A stretch of 43,320 nucleotides of DNA from Kiritimatiellia bacterium (GCA_017527155.1 JAFXQI010000089.1:1-43320), one strand, 5' to 3'. Numbered from the stretch's first letter, positions 1 to 9,131 are shown. Notes: generated from the letters alone by a model not told the origin. Program-made: numbers and translations.

Positions 1-122
1 GCCACATCGAGCCGCGCGAAGACACCGCCCTCCTGCTCGCCCAGCTCGACCTGACCCTTCCCGCCCAGCCTCCCCCGAAAGTCTCGCCCACCCTGTCTCC
101 CCGTATGCACGCCGTCGTGTAG
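1..122 (+). CDS. C-terminal end of an unidentified protein, possibly a transposase (5' truncated by window edge)
   Basis: An open frame enters from the left edge (first full codon at position 3) and ends at TAG 120-122. The 39 visible residues include the segment PREDTALLLAQLDLTLP followed by a Pro-rich tail. The pattern of an acidic/Gln helix, then LxxLxLxLP, resembles the last residues of some IS4/IS1634-type transposases, but this is a weak memory-based resemblance. No terminal inverted repeat can be checked because the 5' part is outside the window. It could equally be the end of an unrelated cytoplasmic protein. Confidence 0.35.
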   Translation, partial: HIEPREDTALLLAQLDLTLPAQPPPKVSPTLSPRMHAVV

Positions 123-241
123 TGAAGACCTACGAGCAAAATCTTAGAAAACTCATGGGTTTTACCCTCGAATATGGAAAGTCGGGCTAGTGCAAGGGGG
201 GGGGCACGGGATTTGCAATCCATGGGCTTTTATCCGCAAAT

Positions 242-262
242 GGACGGGCGAGGCGCCCGTCC
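242..262. repeat. Dispersed intergenic palindrome, family A (copy 1)
   Basis: Stem GGACGGGCG pairs with CGCCCGTCC across a 3-nt loop and is followed by CCCCAGT. The same unit recurs at 3948-3969, 4105-4125 (inverted), 4437-4458 (imperfect), 4684-4705 (inverted) and 4760-4780. Five of the six copies lie in the gap between the surface-protein gene and the oxidoreductase operon. The flanking GCGAATGGA and CCCCAGT segments are conserved in some copies, so the unit is longer than the bare stem. Confidence 0.8.
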
Positions 263-488
263 CCCCAGTCCGCCTTCCGGCAGTGGGGGATGCGGCATCC
301 TGCCGCGTCCTTGCGGATGGAGAGCGGGAGGGAGGTCTACATTGGAAACAATGAAAACCGCTCCGCGGACATTGAAAGGCGGGAGGGGAGTGGGTGGTCT
401 GACTGCGTGGCCCCAGGAAAGCGGAAAACATGCGAAAAAACCAATGTTTTCCTTGATCTCGCGCGGACATCGCGTCTTGGGGGATGGC

Positions 489-573
489 GCGGCAAGATGC
501 CGCACCCCTGGAAGTGGCGCAGAACTTTTTGAAAAAGTGTCGCGTGACTTCCGGAGGTGCGGCTTCCAGCCGC
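489..573. repeat. Short GCGGC-N5-GCCGC palindromes, family B
   Basis: Two perfect 15-nt palindromes are seen, at 489-503 (loop AAGAT) and 559-573 (loop TTCCA). A third lies at 292-306 (loop ATCCT). The stems are identical and the loops differ, which suggests compensated copies of a dispersed hairpin element rather than chance. Confidence 0.65.
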
Positions 574-701
574 GCCCCATCCCGAATCGTCCCGCCACGC
601 GTCGCGTCGCAATTGCGCTTGCGGGCGGGGGGCGGATGGGATAGGGTTTTCCCGTTCCGCCGAACCGGGTCCGCCCGGGAAGTCGGGACCGACATTTTGA
701 C

Positions 702-719
702 GATTTGCATGCGCAAATC
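702..719. promoter_or_regulatory. 18-bp perfect inverted repeat upstream of the surface-protein gene
   Basis: GATTTGC-ATGC-GCAAATC lies about 185 bp before the ATG at 905 and overlaps a TTGACG that could act as a -35 box. No good -10 is placed 16-18 bp downstream. It may be an operator for a dimeric regulator or an RNA hairpin; the function is inferred from symmetry only. Confidence 0.3.
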
Positions 720-818
720 TTTCGTTCCAGAGAAATCTAGCACATTTTGGCAGAACGAAGCTTGCGAGGGCGCCGCACGGCGCTCCTCTCTGCCGATTTT
801 CTGCCAAGGCATTGCTAG

Positions 819-857
819 AGCCTCTCTGGAGAGTCAGCGGAGAGGCTTTCTTTTTGT
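819..857 (+). terminator. Rho-independent-type hairpin in the leader of the LRR protein gene
   Basis: AGCCTCTC (819-826) pairs with GAGAGGCT (840-847) and is followed by TTCTTTTTGT. This has the form of an intrinsic terminator on the plus strand, ending about 48 bp before the ATG at 905. Because no gene precedes it closely, it either ends transcription entering from the left or acts as an attenuator in the leader of the downstream gene. Confidence 0.6.
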
Positions 858-904
858 CCCGGAGGGGCCTCTCCCCCACCAACGGGGACAAGGAGAAGTA
901 CATC

Positions 905-3900
905 ATGGCCAATCGCATTATCCGGCGCATCGCGGGCATCCTCGGCTGGATGCTGGGGCTTGGGCTGGCGACGGCAGGGGCGGAGGAACACTACCATTTC
1001 ACCCTCGGCTATGACGGGCCGTGGCGCTGGCACGAAGTGACGATGACGACCACCGTCCAAGGGGAGTACCCCAACCAGACAACGTACTACAAGGGAACGG
1101 CCAGCATCACAGGGTACGTCGGCAATGCAACGAGCCTCACCATCCCAAAGAAGATTTCCTGGACAGGGAGCGTGTCGACGACGGATGGCTCCGTGGATTT
1201 GACTTATTCCTACGAGGTGGATGTCGTCGGCATCGGGGACAGGGCGTTTTGGGGTAAGAGCAGCTTGACGAGCGTGACGATTCCCAATAGCGTGACGAAC
1301 ATCGGGGTTGCGGCGTTTTGGTGTTGCAGCGGCCTGACGAGCGTGACGATTCCCGACAGCGTGACGGGCATCGGGGTCGGTGCGTTTGAGGCTTGCAGCG
1401 GCCTGACGAGCGTGACGATTGGCAACAGCGTGACGAGTATCGGGGTCGCTGCGTTTGAGGGTTGCTCCGGCCTGACGAGCGTGACAATCCCCGACAGCGT
1501 GACGAGCATCGGGAGCAATGCGTTTGCCAGGTGCAGCGCCTTGAGGAGTGTGACAATTCTGGGGAATGTCACGAACGATTGGCCCACTCGGGAGAGATTT
1601 AGACATGTGCCCTTCTATGGTTGCACGAACATCGAGTCAGTTGTACTGGGTGAGAAGATGACGAAAATCGGTGATTGCATGTTTTACGGATGCTGGGGGC
1701 TGAAATCGGTCACGATTTTAGGCAATGTCACGAATGATTGGCATGGAGCTACTGAGGTGCTTGGAGATGCTGTTTCTAGTTCCCCGTTTTATGGCTGCTC
1801 AAATATTGAGGCCGTTGTTCTTGGAGAAAGAATGACGAAAATCGGTGACCAACTGTTTTACGAGTGTCCCAAAATACAATCCATCACAATCCCCGACAGC
1901 GTTAAGAGCATCGGGTACAAGGCATTTTACGGTTGCAGCGGCATGACGAACGTGACGATTGGCAACGGCGTGACGAGCATCGGATACGCGGCGTTTTTCA
2001 AGTGCACCGGCCTGACGAACGTGGTGATATCCAACAGCGTGACAAGCATCGGGGAGTCTGCTTTTTTCGGTTGCAGCGGCCTGACGAGCGTGACGATTCC
2101 CGACAGTGTAACGAGTATCGAGTGGGGTACGTTTTCCGATTGCAGAGGCCTGACGAGCGTGACGATTCCCGACAGCGTGACGAGCATCGGGGACTATGCG
2201 TTTGAGGATTGCCCGGGTCTGATGAGCGTGTCGATTGGCAACAGCGTGACAAGTATCGGAGATGGTGCGTTTTACGGATGCAGTGGGCTGACGGGAGTGA
2301 CGATTCCCGAGAGCGTGATGAGCACCGGGGACAGGGCGTTTCGCAATTGCAGCGCCTTGGCGAGCGTGACGGTTCTGGGAAATGTCACGAATGACTGGGA
2401 TTCCTACTCTAGGCCGTTTGCCGAGTGCACGAACATTGAGACGATTGTGTTGGGCGAGAGGATGACGAAGATTGGGGACTATATGTTTGCTAACTGTCCC
2501 AAGGTCCAATCCCTCACGATTCCCGACAACGTGACGAGCATCGGAAACTCTGCGTTTTCCTCCTGTTCCGCCTTGGCAAGCGTGGCCGTCGGGGAGAACG
2601 TGGAGAGCATCGGCACAAGCGCCTTCTACAACTGCTACAGCCTGACGCGGTTGGCGTTGCCGGGGAGTCTGCGGACAATCGGAAACATCGCGTTTTCGAA
2701 GTGCACGGCGCTGGCGGAAGCGGAGCTGGGCGGCGTGGAGGAGATTGGGCTCAAGGCGTTCGAGGGCTGCACGGGCCTGCGGGCAGTGTCGTTGCCGGAC
2801 GGCGCGAAGCGCATCGGTGCGGGGGCGTTCAGCGGGTGCACGGCGCTGGCGACGGTGGCGCTGCCGGCGGGGGTGGAGGAGGTGGGGGCGGGGGCGTTCT
2901 CGGGGGCGTCGGTCAAGTCGCTGTACTTCGACAACGCGGAGGGGGCGTTCCTGGAGGCGTTCTCGAAGGAGTCGCTGCGGACGCTGTACCTGGGGGCGAA
3001 CGCGGGCGGGGTGACGGGGGAACGGCTGGGGGACTGCCTGGCGCTGTCCTCGCTGCTGGTGGCGAAGGGCAACGGGGAGTACGCGGTGGATGCGGCGGGG
3101 GCGCTCTTCGACCGGGACTTCACGCGGCTGATCCGGTATCCGGCGGCCTCGCCGGCGGAGCGCTACGCGGTGCCGGGGACGGTCCGCAGCGTGGACGCCT
3201 CGGCGTTCTCGGACGCGACGGCGCTGCGCGAGTTGGCGTTCGGCGGGACGGTGGAGGGGATCGGCGCGGGGGCGTTCGACTGGTGCATCTCGCTGGAGCG
3301 GGTGGTGTTCCCGTCGGGACTGGGGAGCGTGGGCGCGGGCGCGTTCCGGGTCTGCCCCTCGCTGGAAACGCTGCGCTTCGAGGGGACCGGCCACGCCGTG
3401 CCGTCCTTCGAGGGCAATCCGTTCGCCTACGGCAGGCCCGTCGTGCAGATCGAGGAGTCCGAGGCCCCGCGCTGGGAGGAGACGCTCGCACGGCTCGGCC
3501 TCTCGTGGGAACCCATCGCCGACGCCCCCGGCGCGGTGACGACCTCGACGCCCGTCCCCGTCGCGCATTCGTGGCTGGACAGCCGGGCGGCGCGGGCCCT
3601 CTCCGCCGCCGGCGGCGACTACGAGGCGGCGGCGATGTCCACCGCCGCGAACGGCCGCGTGGTGTGGGAGTGCTACGTGGCGGGACTGGACCCGGAGGAC
3701 GGGGAATCCGTCTTCACGGCGGGGATTTCCTTCGACGAAGGCGTCCTCTCCCTCATGGTCTCCCCGAGTCCCGACGACGGCGTCGAGCGCACCTACACCG
3801 TGTACGGCAAGACCACCCTCTCCGACGCGGAACCCTGGACCGACGTGACCCGCCTCCCCGAGTCCCAAAAGCGCCTCTACCGCTTCTTCCGCGTGGGCGT

Positions 3901-3916
3901 CGGCCTGAAGGAATGA
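905..3916 (+). CDS. Secreted BspA-like leucine-rich-repeat (LRR_5) surface protein
   Basis: 1003 aa. The start at 905 is chosen because AAGGAGAA lies just upstream and it gives a clean signal peptide: RIIRR, then a hydrophobic run ending ATAGA-EE. Residues from about 105 to 830 are tandem ~23-aa LRR_5 units of the type CSGLTSVTIPDSVTSIGxxAF, as in BspA/Treponema LRR adhesins. Three longer inserts, each containing LGNVTNDW and a later VLGExMTKIGD, interrupt the array and form a higher-order repeat. The last ~110 residues (SWLD..., VWECYVAGLDP..., YTVYGKTTL) form a distinct tail domain that I associate with exported proteins of Kiritimatiellota/Lentisphaerae; it may be a sorting or anchoring tail. 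The first repeats are near-identical in DNA, while those after ~2700 are more GC-rich and diverged. A role in adhesion or glycan/protein binding is inferred. Confidence 0.88.
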   Translation: MANRIIRRIAGILGWMLGLGLATAGAEEHYHFTLGYDGPWRWHEVTMTTTVQGEYPNQTTYYKGTASITGYVGNATSLTIPKKISWTGSVSTTDGSVDLTYSYEVDVVGIGDRAFWGKSSLTSVTIPNSVTNIGVAAFWCCSGLTSVTIPDSVTGIGVGAFEACSGLTSVTIGNSVTSIGVAAFEGCSGLTSVTIPDSVTSIGSNAFARCSALRSVTILGNVTNDWPTRERFRHVPFYGCTNIESVVLGEKMTKIGDCMFYGCWGLKSVTILGNVTNDWHGATEVLGDAVSSSPFYGCSNIEAVVLGERMTKIGDQLFYECPKIQSITIPDSVKSIGYKAFYGCSGMTNVTIGNGVTSIGYAAFFKCTGLTNVVISNSVTSIGESAFFGCSGLTSVTIPDSVTSIEWGTFSDCRGLTSVTIPDSVTSIGDYAFEDCPGLMSVSIGNSVTSIGDGAFYGCSGLTGVTIPESVMSTGDRAFRNCSALASVTVLGNVTNDWDSYSRPFAECTNIETIVLGERMTKIGDYMFANCPKVQSLTIPDNVTSIGNSAFSSCSALASVAVGENVESIGTSAFYNCYSLTRLALPGSLRTIGNIAFSKCTALAEAELGGVEEIGLKAFEGCTGLRAVSLPDGAKRIGAGAFSGCTALATVALPAGVEEVGAGAFSGASVKSLYFDNAEGAFLEAFSKESLRTLYLGANAGGVTGERLGDCLALSSLLVAKGNGEYAVDAAGALFDRDFTRLIRYPAASPAERYAVPGTVRSVDASAFSDATALRELAFGGTVEGIGAGAFDWCISLERVVFPSGLGSVGAGAFRVCPSLETLRFEGTGHAVPSFEGNPFAYGRPVVQIEESEAPRWEETLARLGLSWEPIADAPGAVTTSTPVPVAHSWLDSRAARALSAAGGDYEAAAMSTAANGRVVWECYVAGLDPEDGESVFTAGISFDEGVLSLMVSPSPDDGVERTYTVYGKTTLSDAEPWTDVTRLPESQKRLYRFFRVGVGLKE
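1250..2620 (+). repeat. Tandem 69-bp-class coding repeats of the LRR array
   Basis: Near-identical DNA units of about 69 bp, each containing a version of GACGAGCGTGACGATTCCCG and AGCATCGGGG, repeat through this stretch. Low nucleotide divergence here, against strong divergence after about 2700, suggests recent unit duplication or gene conversion in the N-terminal half. Confidence 0.8.
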
Positions 3917-4881
3917 CGATCAAGGGGGGGCAATGATCCTTGCACGAGGACGGGCGAGGGCGCCCGTCCCCCCCAGTGCGATGCGCCCCGCGCCGCCTCT
4001 GTTTCATGGGGCTGAGAAGCGTATAAAATGGCATGATTTGTCAACATTTTCCATAATCTCAAAACAGGTAGCGCTCCATTCATTTCGGCTGGCCCGCACT
4101 GGGGGGACGGGCGCCTCGCCCGTCCATTTGCGAATGGAGATGCGCATGTTGGCCGTCTTCCGGGTATCTCGCGGGCGGGACGCCCGCGCCCCGACTGGGA
4201 GGAGGAACAGGTAATGTTGTCAGAGAAAAACCTCCCGATTTTCCGTGCTTCGTCATGGTAGGGGCCGACCTCCGGGCGGCCCGCCATTGCTTCTCCCAAG
4301 GCACGGCCCGCCCGGAGGTCGGGCCCTACCGGCGGGCCAACCAAACGAGAAGGTTTCCACCCGACAACTCCAATGGGGCAATTCCAATTTGTCCCGTAGA
4401 TTCCCTTTCTCTCTCCTCCCACGCCCCTTGCGCTTTGGACGGGCGGGGGCACCCGTCCCCCCAGTGCCGGAGAGCGTTCCTTTCGCTGTTACAGAGACTC
4501 CGTCGAAGGGGTGCGACTCCCAGAGGAGAGGGATTGTGGAAAACGTTGGGGGCGGCAGGGGAAAACTTTGTGGTGCCTGGTGTGTCCGCCTGGTAGGGGC
4601 CGACCTCCGGGCGGCCCGATGCAAGCCATCCAGACGCACGGCTTCAATGTCCGCATTGGTTGTTGGGGTAGAGCAGACTGGGGGGACGGGCGCCCCCGCC
4701 CGTCCTTGTGCAAAAGAAGAGTATGGAACGCGGCATCCATCGGCGTTCCATCCGCGAATGGACGGGCGAGGCGCCCGTCCCCCCAGTGGCGGACCGGCAA
4801 AACTTTATGCCGGACTGGGTACCGGGCGGGTGGAGCGTTGGCGGAGCACTCGGATGAATCGGAGTTTTTCCTTGTCCGGCT
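3917..4881. other. Palindrome-rich non-coding region of about 965 bp
   Basis: No gene is supported. It contains five copies of palindrome family A (3948-3969, 4105-4125, 4437-4458, 4684-4705, 4760-4780) and a 74-bp palindrome (4257-4330) with a half-copy at 4592-4618. It separates convergent genes, the surface protein from the left and the oxidoreductase operon from the right, so transcription from both sides ends in it. I saw no classic U-tract terminator. Confidence 0.6.
4257..4330. repeat. 74-bp palindrome, family C, plus related half-copies
   Basis: A 27-bp arm at 4257-4283 (begins GGTAGGGGCCGACCTCC) is repeated in near-perfect inverted form at 4304-4330 around a 20-bp centre. One arm recurs alone at 4592-4618, and part of it (GCCCGGAGGTCGGGCCCT) at 11151-11168 next to gpmI. 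It is therefore a dispersed element, present both as paired and single arms. Confidence 0.75.
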
Positions 4882-6312
4882 TCAGCCCTGCTTGTGGGCG
4901 GCGGCCCAGGCGCGGGCGTGGTGGAAGACTTTGCGGTTGAGGTCGATGACTTTGTCTTTGCCGGCGAAGTTCATGGCGATGGCGGCTTCGTAGGCGGCGT
5001 CGGGGAGGTCGAGGTTGGGGGCCAGGGCCGCCAGGACGCCGACCATCGCGGTGTTGGTGGCGCGGGCGCTGCCGCCTTCGACGGCCAGGCGCTGGGCGGG
5101 GACGGCCAGCAGGCGGACGCCTTCGGGGGCCGGGTAGTCGCCGATGGATTCGTCGACGAGGATGAGGCCGCCGGGCTTGACGGTGGAGGCGAATTTCTCG
5201 AGGGACGGGCGGTTCATGGCGACGAGGAGGTCGGGGGTGTTGACGACGGGGGAGCCGACGGGACGCCCGGAGACGACGACGCCGCAGTTGGCGGTGCCGC
5301 CGCGCTGTTCGGGGCCGTAGGAGGGGTACCAGGAGACGTATTTGCCCGCGGAGCAGGCGGCGCGGGCGAGGATGATGCCCATGCTGAGGACGCCCTGGCC
5401 GCCGAAGCCGGACATCTTGGCGCCGAAGACGGGCGCCGCGTCGTCGCGGACGGCGTCGGGGGCGAAGTCGGTGTCGAGCTTGAAGAGTTTGTCGAGGGTG
5501 GCCTTGGAGTAGTCGCGCGCGGGGCGGACGATGGGGGCGCATTCGGCGGAACGGTCGCGGAGGACGCCGAGCGGGAATTCTTTTTCCATGAGCTCGGAGA
5601 CGAAGCGGTCGGAGCCGGCGGCGTCGAGTTTGAGGTTGGTGGGGCAGGCCATGAGGACTTCGACGAAGGTGTAGCCGAGGCCGGCCTTCTGGATCTCGAG
5701 GGCCTTGCGGATGACGGTGCGGGCCTTGCGGATGTTGGCGATGCTGGAGAAGGAGATGCGCGCGATGTACACGGGGGCGCGCAGCTGGTTGAGCAGTTCG
5801 GCCATGTGCAGGGGGTAGCCGCAGTGGGCGGGGTCGCGTCCGTCGGGGGTGGTCTCGGTCTTTTCGCCGACGAGGGTGGTCGGGGCCATCTGGCCGCCGG
5901 TCATGCCGTAGACGGTGTTGTTGACGAAGAAGACGGCGAGTTTTTCGCCGCGGTTGGCCGCCTGCATGGTCTCGTTGAGGCCGATGGAGGCGAGGTCGCC
6001 GTCGCCCTGGTAGGAGAGGACGATGGCGTTGTCGCGCGAGCGGGAGATGCCGGTGCCGACGGCGGCGGCGCGGCCGTGGGGGACCTGGACGTTGCCGGTG
6101 TCGAAGTAGTAGTAGGCGAAGACGGAGCAGCCGACGGGGCTGATGACGACGGTGCGGTCCTGGACGTCGAGGTCGGCCAGGGCTTCGCCGATGAGTTTGT
6201 GCAGGGTGCCGTGCTGGCAGCCGGGGCAGTAGTGGGTGGCGGTCTGGGCGGAGCCGCCCTTGCGGGGGAAGGTCTTGTACAGGCCGCGGGTCTTGATGAT
6301 TTTTTCTTCCAT
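4882..6312 (-). CDS. 2-oxoacid:ferredoxin oxidoreductase, beta-gamma subunit fusion
   Basis: 476 aa. Residues ~1-270 are the TPP-binding beta subunit: CPGCQHG near residue 30, SPVGCS, and the Mg-TPP motif GDGDLASIG with later [11 protein letters not shown]. Residues ~295-476 are the gamma (CoA/catalytic) subunit, beginning [12 protein letters not shown] and including [13 protein letters not shown]. In many anaerobes these are two proteins; here they are one. With the alpha and ferredoxin subunits encoded just upstream it would decarboxylate a 2-oxoacid to acyl-CoA while reducing ferredoxin. Subunit sizes fit the 2-oxoisovalerate (VOR) or 2-oxoglutarate (KOR) type rather than pyruvate, but substrate cannot be fixed from sequence. 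It starts 18 bp after the alpha-subunit stop and is the last gene of the operon. Confidence 0.92.
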   Translation of the reverse strand: MEEKIIKTRGLYKTFPRKGGSAQTATHYCPGCQHGTLHKLIGEALADLDVQDRTVVISPVGCSVFAYYYFDTGNVQVPHGRAAAVGTGISRSRDNAIVLSYQGDGDLASIGLNETMQAANRGEKLAVFFVNNTVYGMTGGQMAPTTLVGEKTETTPDGRDPAHCGYPLHMAELLNQLRAPVYIARISFSSIANIRKARTVIRKALEIQKAGLGYTFVEVLMACPTNLKLDAAGSDRFVSELMEKEFPLGVLRDRSAECAPIVRPARDYSKATLDKLFKLDTDFAPDAVRDDAAPVFGAKMSGFGGQGVLSMGIILARAACSAGKYVSWYPSYGPEQRGGTANCGVVVSGRPVGSPVVNTPDLLVAMNRPSLEKFASTVKPGGLILVDESIGDYPAPEGVRLLAVPAQRLAVEGGSARATNTAMVGVLAALAPNLDLPDAAYEAAIAMNFAGKDKVIDLNRKVFHHARAWAAAHKQG

Positions 6313-6330
6313 GTTGCGCCTCCTGGAGGG

Positions 6331-7389
6331 TCAGCCGGCCTTGGCCGCGGCGCGGATTTCCGCGAGGACCTGGTCGTGGGTGATGATGTTGCCGCCGATG
6401 CGGCTGACGAGCCGGACCGGGCAGCGGCATTCGGTGTGCAGGCGGATGTCGTCGCGCATCTGGCCGTTGGACATCTCGACGCTGATCAGCTGCTTGCCGC
6501 CGCGCGAGACGAATTCGTTGAGGGCCACCGCCGGGAAGGGGAACAGCGTCTTGGGGCGGAAGAGGCCCGCCTTGATGCCTTCGGCGCGGGCGGCGTCGAC
6601 GGCGCCGTGCGCGATGCGCGCGCTGATGCCGTAGGCGACGAGGCCGATGTCGGCGTCGTCGAGGCGGTAGGATTCGCTGTCCTGCTCCTCGGCGACGACG
6701 CGCGCGTACTTCTCCTGGAGCTCGTTGTTGAAGGCTTCCAGCTGGTCGAAGTCGAGGAAGATCGAGGTGACGCAGTTGGGGCGGGTGGCGGCGGTGCCGT
6801 CGACCGCCCAGGAGGTGTCGGTGGCGGGGGCGAGGGCCTTTTCGGGGAAGCGGAGGGGCTCGATCATCTGGCCGAGCACGCCGTCGGCGAGCACGACGCA
6901 GAGCATGCGCCACTTCTGGGAAAGCTCGAAGGCCTTCATGGTGAAGTCGCACATTTCCTGGACGGTGGCGGGCGCGAGGACGATGTTGCGGTAGTTGCCG
7001 TGGCCGCCGCCCTTGACGACCTGGTTGTAGTCGCCCTGCTCGGGGCCGATGTTGCCCAGGCCCGGGCCCGCGCGCATGACGTCCACGAAGACCGCCGGCA
7101 GCTGGGCGCCCGCGAGGTAGGAGAAGCCCTCCTGCATGAGGCTGGTGCCGGGGCCGCTGGAGGCGGTCATGACGCGGCGGCCGGTGGCGGCGGCGCCGTA
7201 GACCATGTTGATGGAGGCTTCCTCGCTCTCCGCCTGGACCATCTGGCGGCCGGCCTTGGGGAACTGCTTGGCGGCGGCGTGGAGGATTTCGCTGGCGGGG
7301 GTGATGGGGTAGCCGAAGAAGCAGTCGCAGCCGGCGTAGAGGGCGCCGACGATGACCGCGTTGTTGCCTTTGATCAGTTGGGTGGTCAT
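6331..7389 (-). CDS. 2-oxoacid:ferredoxin oxidoreductase, alpha subunit
   Basis: 352 aa. The open frame extends much further upstream, but ATG 7389 is supported by AGGAG 8-12 bases before it and by the family N-terminus ([29 protein letters not shown]). That segment is the pyrimidine-binding domain I signature. [12 protein letters not shown] and [18 protein letters not shown] follow, then a C-terminal transketolase-like domain II ([16 protein letters not shown]). Length matches VorB/KorA-type alpha subunits. It lies 29 bp after the ferredoxin gene and 18 bp before the beta-gamma fusion, so all three are one transcript. Acts in the cytoplasm of an anaerobe in branched-chain or 2-oxoglutarate metabolism. 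Confidence 0.93.
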   Translation of the reverse strand: MTTQLIKGNNAVIVGALYAGCDCFFGYPITPASEILHAAAKQFPKAGRQMVQAESEEASINMVYGAAATGRRVMTASSGPGTSLMQEGFSYLAGAQLPAVFVDVMRAGPGLGNIGPEQGDYNQVVKGGGHGNYRNIVLAPATVQEMCDFTMKAFELSQKWRMLCVVLADGVLGQMIEPLRFPEKALAPATDTSWAVDGTAATRPNCVTSIFLDFDQLEAFNNELQEKYARVVAEEQDSESYRLDDADIGLVAYGISARIAHGAVDAARAEGIKAGLFRPKTLFPFPAVALNEFVSRGGKQLISVEMSNGQMRDDIRLHTECRCPVRLVSRIGGNIITHDQVLAEIRAAAKAG

Positions 7390-7418
7390 GGATGGGACTC
7401 CTTGGGTGGGCGGGAGGA

Positions 7419-7661
7419 TCAGCCCTTGGCGGGAATGTGGACTTCGATGGCGTTGGGCTCGGGGCAGGCGTAGAAGCAGCTGGCGCAGCCGATGCAGCCC
7501 TCGCCGGTGTACTGCGCGAAGGTGTAGCCGCGGGCGTTGAGTTCGTCGCCCATGCGGATGACCTTCTTGGGGCAGGCGGCGATGCAGCGCCCGCAGGCCT
7601 TGCATTCCAGCGCGTCGATGACCGGATGGGGCCCGGCCGGTTTGGTTTCGTTGTCGCTCAT
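7419..7661 (-). CDS. 2x[4Fe-4S] ferredoxin-type delta subunit of the 2-oxoacid oxidoreductase
   Basis: 80 aa from ATG 7661; a GTG at 7670 is in frame, but AGAGAG is better spaced for the ATG. Two full cluster motifs are visible: [12 protein letters not shown] and [12 protein letters not shown], each CxxCxxCxxxCP. This is the electron-transfer subunit that passes electrons from the TPP site to free ferredoxin. It is the first gene of the three-gene operon, with a promoter-like pair ending about 40 bp upstream of the start codon. Confidence 0.92.
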   Translation of the reverse strand: MSDNETKPAGPHPVIDALECKACGRCIAACPKKVIRMGDELNARGYTFAQYTGEGCIGCASCFYACPEPNAIEVHIPAKG

Positions 7662-7699
7662 GTCGTTCACTCTCTTTCGCTATCGCAAAATGTCCCGGT

Positions 7700-7728
7700 A
7701 TCCTACTCCGTTTGCCCTGCGCCTGCAA
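7700..7728 (-). promoter_or_regulatory. Promoter of the oxidoreductase operon
   Basis: On the minus strand TTGCAG (7728-7723) and TAGGAT (7705-7700) are separated by exactly 17 bp, giving a start near 7692 and a leader of about 31 nt to ATG 7661. It is the only good match in the 237-bp gap and belongs to the TTGC-type promoter class repeated across this window. Confidence 0.6.
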
Positions 7729-7898
7729 GCTCCCAAATCGTCCCACCATCGACCCATCGGGCGCATCTCCGGTTTGTGCACACATACCGCACATGGCACG
7801 ACGGAAGCCGGATCCGGCAGTCCGTCCTGGCGGCTGCCATGCAAGCAAAGCCAAGGTGTCGGCAACCAAACTCCGGCTCCCAGTCCGCTGCGCCCCCA

Positions 7899-9131
7899 TC
7901 AGGGGCGCACGACGAACAGCGGTACCCGCAGTTCGGCTTCCGAGAGGCCGCCGTGGGTGCCTTTCATCGGGGGCTTCACCGGCTCGCCGGGGACGGGAGG
8001 CACGTTCGCCGGATACGCCAGGGCGTGGCGCGGCAGCGCGCAGAGCACCCAGTCGCCCATCCGGTCCTCCAGCGCGGGATGCGGCTTGCCGGGACCGAGG
8101 ATGCCCGACGCCAGGAAGTCGGCGCGCGACACCGCCACGCACGCGCTCTTCAGCGGCTCCCCGCGGAGCATGCGCAGGAAGTCGCGTTCGCGCGAGGGAC
8201 GCACCAGGCAGTGCGTCATGCGGGCGTCGCCGCTGGGGAGGGTCGAGAGGGTGGAATAGAAGCCGGGCATCTGCGAGAGGTCCACCGTCACGTCCGTCTG
8301 CATGTGGCCGTGGTCGGCGGTGACGAGCAGCAGCGTGTCCGTGCCGCGCAGGGCCCGCTCGATCCGCGCCAGGATGCCGTCCAGAACGCGGAGGTGGTCG
8401 GCCGGTTCGCGGCCTTCGGGACCGAACTCGTGGCAGAGGGAGTCGTACTTCGGCCAGTAGGCGTAGGCGAAATCCGGCCCCTCCGTCTCCTCCTTCGCGA
8501 ACGCCCGCAGGCGCCGCACCAGCCCCTCCAGCGTGGTATACGACCGCCGGTCGTGCCACCAGCCCTGCGCCATCGACGTCCGGCTCGTCGGCAGCCCCCA
8601 CGGCGAAATCAGCACGCGCCGCCCCTTCGTCGTCGCCAGGTGCGACGGCATTTGCAGGTACTTCGCCAGGTCGAACGTATCCTGCGCGATCGGCGTCCCC
8701 GTGCGAGTCACGAACGGCAGGAACGTCCCCTCGATCCCGAGGTCCGCCATGTGCAGGTGCCACCCGAGGATGCCGTGTTCGGCGGGCGAAGCCCCCGTCG
8801 CAAGCAGCGTGACGACCGACGCCGTGGTTGCCGGACAGACGGTGGTGATGACATCGTGCGGATGCCTCCCGAAGAACGCGCTCGGCTCCTTCTCGGCAAC
8901 CATCCAGTCGCGCAACTGCCCAGCCCCGATGCCGTCAAGCAGCAGCAGGACCACCTTGCGGTACCGCTTGAGCTCCGCCACCGGCAAATTCCGCAGCGCC
9001 TCGTGCGGCGACCGCCCGCCCCGCGAGCGGATGACAGACACCATTAGATTGAGCAGGCACCCGCCGTCGTAGTCGGGTTTCGGGAGCCTCCGGAACACCG
9101 CCGGGCCGATCTTGTCGTTGAGTGTCGTCAT
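7899..9131 (-). CDS. Alkaline-phosphatase-superfamily phosphodiesterase/nucleotide pyrophosphatase
   Basis: 410 aa, no signal peptide, so probably cytoplasmic. The metal-site and nucleophile motifs of the nucleotide pyrophosphatase branch are visible in order: [10 protein letters not shown] (metal Asp), CPATTAS (nucleophile Thr region), [10 protein letters not shown] (metal Asp/His), TADHGH (metal Asp/His) and GTHGG near the C-terminus (metal His). Related proteins hydrolyse phosphodiesters or pyrophosphates, but the substrate is unknown. The ATG lacks a clear Shine-Dalgarno sequence. It is co-directional with gpmI, which lies 231 bp upstream and belongs to the same superfamily, so an ancient shared fold rather than shared function links them. 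Confidence 0.85.
   Translation of the reverse strand: MTTLNDKIGPAVFRRLPKPDYDGGCLLNLMVSVIRSRGGRSPHEALRNLPVAELKRYRKVVLLLLDGIGAGQLRDWMVAEKEPSAFFGRHPHDVITTVCPATTASVVTLLATGASPAEHGILGWHLHMADLGIEGTFLPFVTRTGTPIAQDTFDLAKYLQMPSHLATTKGRRVLISPWGLPTSRTSMAQGWWHDRRSYTTLEGLVRRLRAFAKEETEGPDFAYAYWPKYDSLCHEFGPEGREPADHLRVLDGILARIERALRGTDTLLLVTADHGHMQTDVTVDLSQMPGFYSTLSTLPSGDARMTHCLVRPSRERDFLRMLRGEPLKSACVAVSRADFLASGILGPGKPHPALEDRMGDWVLCALPRHALAYPANVPPVPGEPVKPPMKGTHGGLSEAELRVPLFVVRP

Larger units (their letters stand above)
123..818. other. Non-coding palindrome-rich intergenic region
   Basis: No credible gene is seen in this stretch; the open frames are Arg/Pro/Gly-rich shadows on both strands. It holds one copy of the GGACGGGCG/CGCCCGTCC palindrome (242-262), three short palindromes of the form GCGGC-N5-GCCGC (292-306, 489-503, 559-573), and a perfect inverted repeat GATTTGC-ATGC-GCAAATC at 702-719. 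The DNA is locally more AT-rich near 690-760, which is where a promoter for the downstream surface protein would be expected. Confidence 0.6.

Noticed and set aside
812-904. Earlier start (812) for the LRR protein
   Set aside because: It would place a terminator hairpin and the ribosome-binding site inside the coding sequence and bury the signal peptide.
337-939. Minus-strand ORFs in the left intergenic region
   Set aside because: They translate the dispersed palindromes (Arg/Pro/Gly-rich) and have no family features.
1799-3868. Minus-strand ORF opposite the LRR gene
   Set aside because: Arg/His-rich shadow of the repeats on the plus strand with no recognisable domain.
4894-7473. Long plus-strand ORF opposite the oxidoreductase operon
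   Set aside because: Antisense shadow with Gly/Ala/Val/Asp bias; the minus strand carries three clear enzyme subunits.
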